From: Clostridia bacterium
GTDB lineage: Bacteria > Bacillota > Clostridia > Lutisporales > Lutisporaceae
Direction: 5' to 3'
NCBI GenBank assembly: GCA_035628995.1
Contig: DASPIR010000023.1
Span: 62,001-126,000 of the forward strand
Length of the DNA stretch: 64,000 nt
A program made the translations under genes and the position numbers. Positions within the stretch are counted from its first letter, which is position 1, and the number at the start of each line of letters is the position of its first letter. Below are positions 63,100 to 64,000 of the stretch, piece by piece. Below the pieces are notes generated by a model, which saw only the letters and a list, made by a program, of their open reading frames with translations, ran no database searches and was not told the origin of the DNA.

Positions 63100-63486
63100 A
63101 TGACTTTAAAGCTTATGAATAATAAAAAAGGCTCTGCCTTTTTATACGTGACTATGGTTGTTTTCATTGTATTATTGATGGGTGGGATGATTGTCAGCCT
63201 GCTTACATCTGAAATTCGTGTAAACAAGATTACAGAAAAACGGATAGAGGCAAAGTATTTGGCAGAGGCTGGAGTTGAGCATGCGATGCTTGGATCAGGG
63301 ACTGCCGGTTCAGCAATAATCAAAGATAAAGACGGTAACACTCTTTATGAATATACCTACTCAGTATCTGGGGAATCAATAAATATTACCTCCTATGGAT
63401 ATCTGGATAATAAAATAAAGATGAAAATTGACTGCAGTGTAAAGAATGACTCGATAACTGTGTGGAATGAAACTCCATTGCAATGA
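63100..63486 (+). CDS. PilX-like pilus assembly protein lacking Glu5
   Basis: A 128-residue protein with the leader NNKKG followed by SAFLYVTMVVFIVLLMGGMI. The helix is pilin-like, but Glu at +5 is absent, as is common in PilX or GspK-like tip subunits. IEAKYLAEAGVEHAMLGSG matches the PilX signature. It is a likely minor tip component. Confidence 0.75.
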   Translation: MTLKLMNNKKGSAFLYVTMVVFIVLLMGGMIVSLLTSEIRVNKITEKRIEAKYLAEAGVEHAMLGSGTAGSAIIKDKDGNTLYEYTYSVSGESINITSYGYLDNKIKMKIDCSVKNDSITVWNETPLQ

Positions 63487-63504
63487 TAAGGCTTGGTGAT
63501 ATGC

Positions 63505-64000
63505 GTGAGAGAGAGCAGTATTTACAACAAAAAGGGCTTCACTTTACTGGAGCTCTTAATCGCTGTTTCGATTTTCGGAATCATTTTGGTAATGACCTTC
63601 AGCATTATCAACTATGTGCCAAAGCTTGCAAAAACTGAATCAAGCCAATACAGCGAAAGAACAGATGTAAGAAGGGCATTGACAGAAATCACAGGCACTA
63701 TACAAAATGCAAGCACTATCACCTTTCCGTCTATAGAGTTCACTATGCCAAGCGGAGAAGAGATTTCTTATGAATATAATGGTAAAAATGTCAATAAGAT
63801 AGTCAATGGCACACCATACAAGCTTATGGAATCAGTGGATGAATTCGAAATTACAGCTGAAGAGGATCACTTGTTCAATATACATATAAAGACCTCAAAA
63901 GAGGGAAAAGATTATGATTTCAAAGTGGAGAGGCGAAGAGACGGAAGCACTAAGTCTGATGCTGAAATAAGCACGATTTCACCTGCAACTGCAGTATTTG
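63505..64000 (+). CDS. minor pilin/pseudopilin (PilW-like), partial at right edge
   Basis: The frame is open to the window end, giving 165 codons so far. GTG 63505 follows GGTGAT. The leader MRESSIYNKKG precedes FTLLELLIAVSIFGIILVMT with Glu at +5. The visible soluble part is rich in Ser, Glu and Lys. With the previous two genes it completes a PilV/PilX/PilW-like trio. The true C-terminus is outside the window. Confidence 0.75.
   Translation, partial: MRESSIYNKKGFTLLELLIAVSIFGIILVMTFSIINYVPKLAKTESSQYSERTDVRRALTEITGTIQNASTITFPSIEFTMPSGEEISYEYNGKNVNKIVNGTPYKLMESVDEFEITAEEDHLFNIHIKTSKEGKDYDFKVERRRDGSTKSDAEISTISPATAVF

Noticed and set aside
1-64000. CRISPR arrays, transposases, tRNA or rRNA genes, phage genes
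   Set aside because: I saw no regularly spaced repeats, no DDE or recombinase genes, no cloverleaf with CCA end and no rRNA sequence.

Overview
The window reads as chromosomal DNA from a spore-forming, low-GC, Gram-positive anaerobe of class Clostridia. The evidence is a sporulation sigma-K gene, a T-box leader before alaS, an Rrf2-type iscR-iscS-iscU-mnmA operon, Fur-controlled feo genes, strong AGGAGG-type ribosome binding sites with frequent TTG and GTG starts, many U-tailed terminators, and a type IV pilus operon with no secretin in view. I cannot name the species.

Region 1 (1-15470) is a glycosylation island. It holds five genes for one glycosyltransferase family. Two are single-domain (245 and 6650) and three are two-domain (1258, 11803 and 13664, the last two on the minus strand). 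A nucleotide-sugar cassette lies among them: two SDR enzymes, a sugar-isomerase-like cupin and a glucose-1-phosphate cytidylyltransferase, followed by a decayed UDP-sugar dehydrogenase. The isc-mnmA operon for Fe-S cluster assembly and tRNA thiolation (8606-11717) separates the plus-strand and minus-strand glycosyltransferases.

Region 2 (15645-52454) contains, in ancestral order, the Bacillus subtilis-like series alaS, ireB, ruvX, yrzB, mltG, trmR, trhP, udk and a class B PBP. Unrelated blocks break it up. These are two long palindromes with a mannose-1-phosphate guanylyltransferase fusion and a 2815-residue cyclic-glucan-synthase homologue, a membrane protein plus an aldo/keto reductase, and then an aminotransferase, feoA-feoB-zinc ribbon, fur, RNase J-ylbF, a lipid kinase and typA.

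Region 3 (52837-64000) carries an uninterrupted sigK, a YqeG-type HAD phosphatase and a type IV pilus locus: a separately terminated major pilin, pilB, pilT, pilC, half a prepilin peptidase, pilM, pilN, pilO, the other half of the prepilin peptidase, comFB, and three minor-pilin-like genes, the last running off the right edge. PilB carries a two-motif MshEN domain and the locus encodes ComFB, so cyclic di-GMP control of the pilus is a reasonable inference.

The intergenic DNA is rich in structured repeats: a three-copy hairpin element (near 6530, 32410 and 46831), a two-copy 125-bp imperfect palindrome that starts 1 base after stop codons (38709 and 58780), two tandem 200-bp palindromes (20692 and 20958), a short TGCCCTG hairpin repeat (16460 and 36446) and a widespread TCATCCTGA-type palindrome (35926 and 52527). 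I saw no transposase, CRISPR array, tRNA or rRNA.
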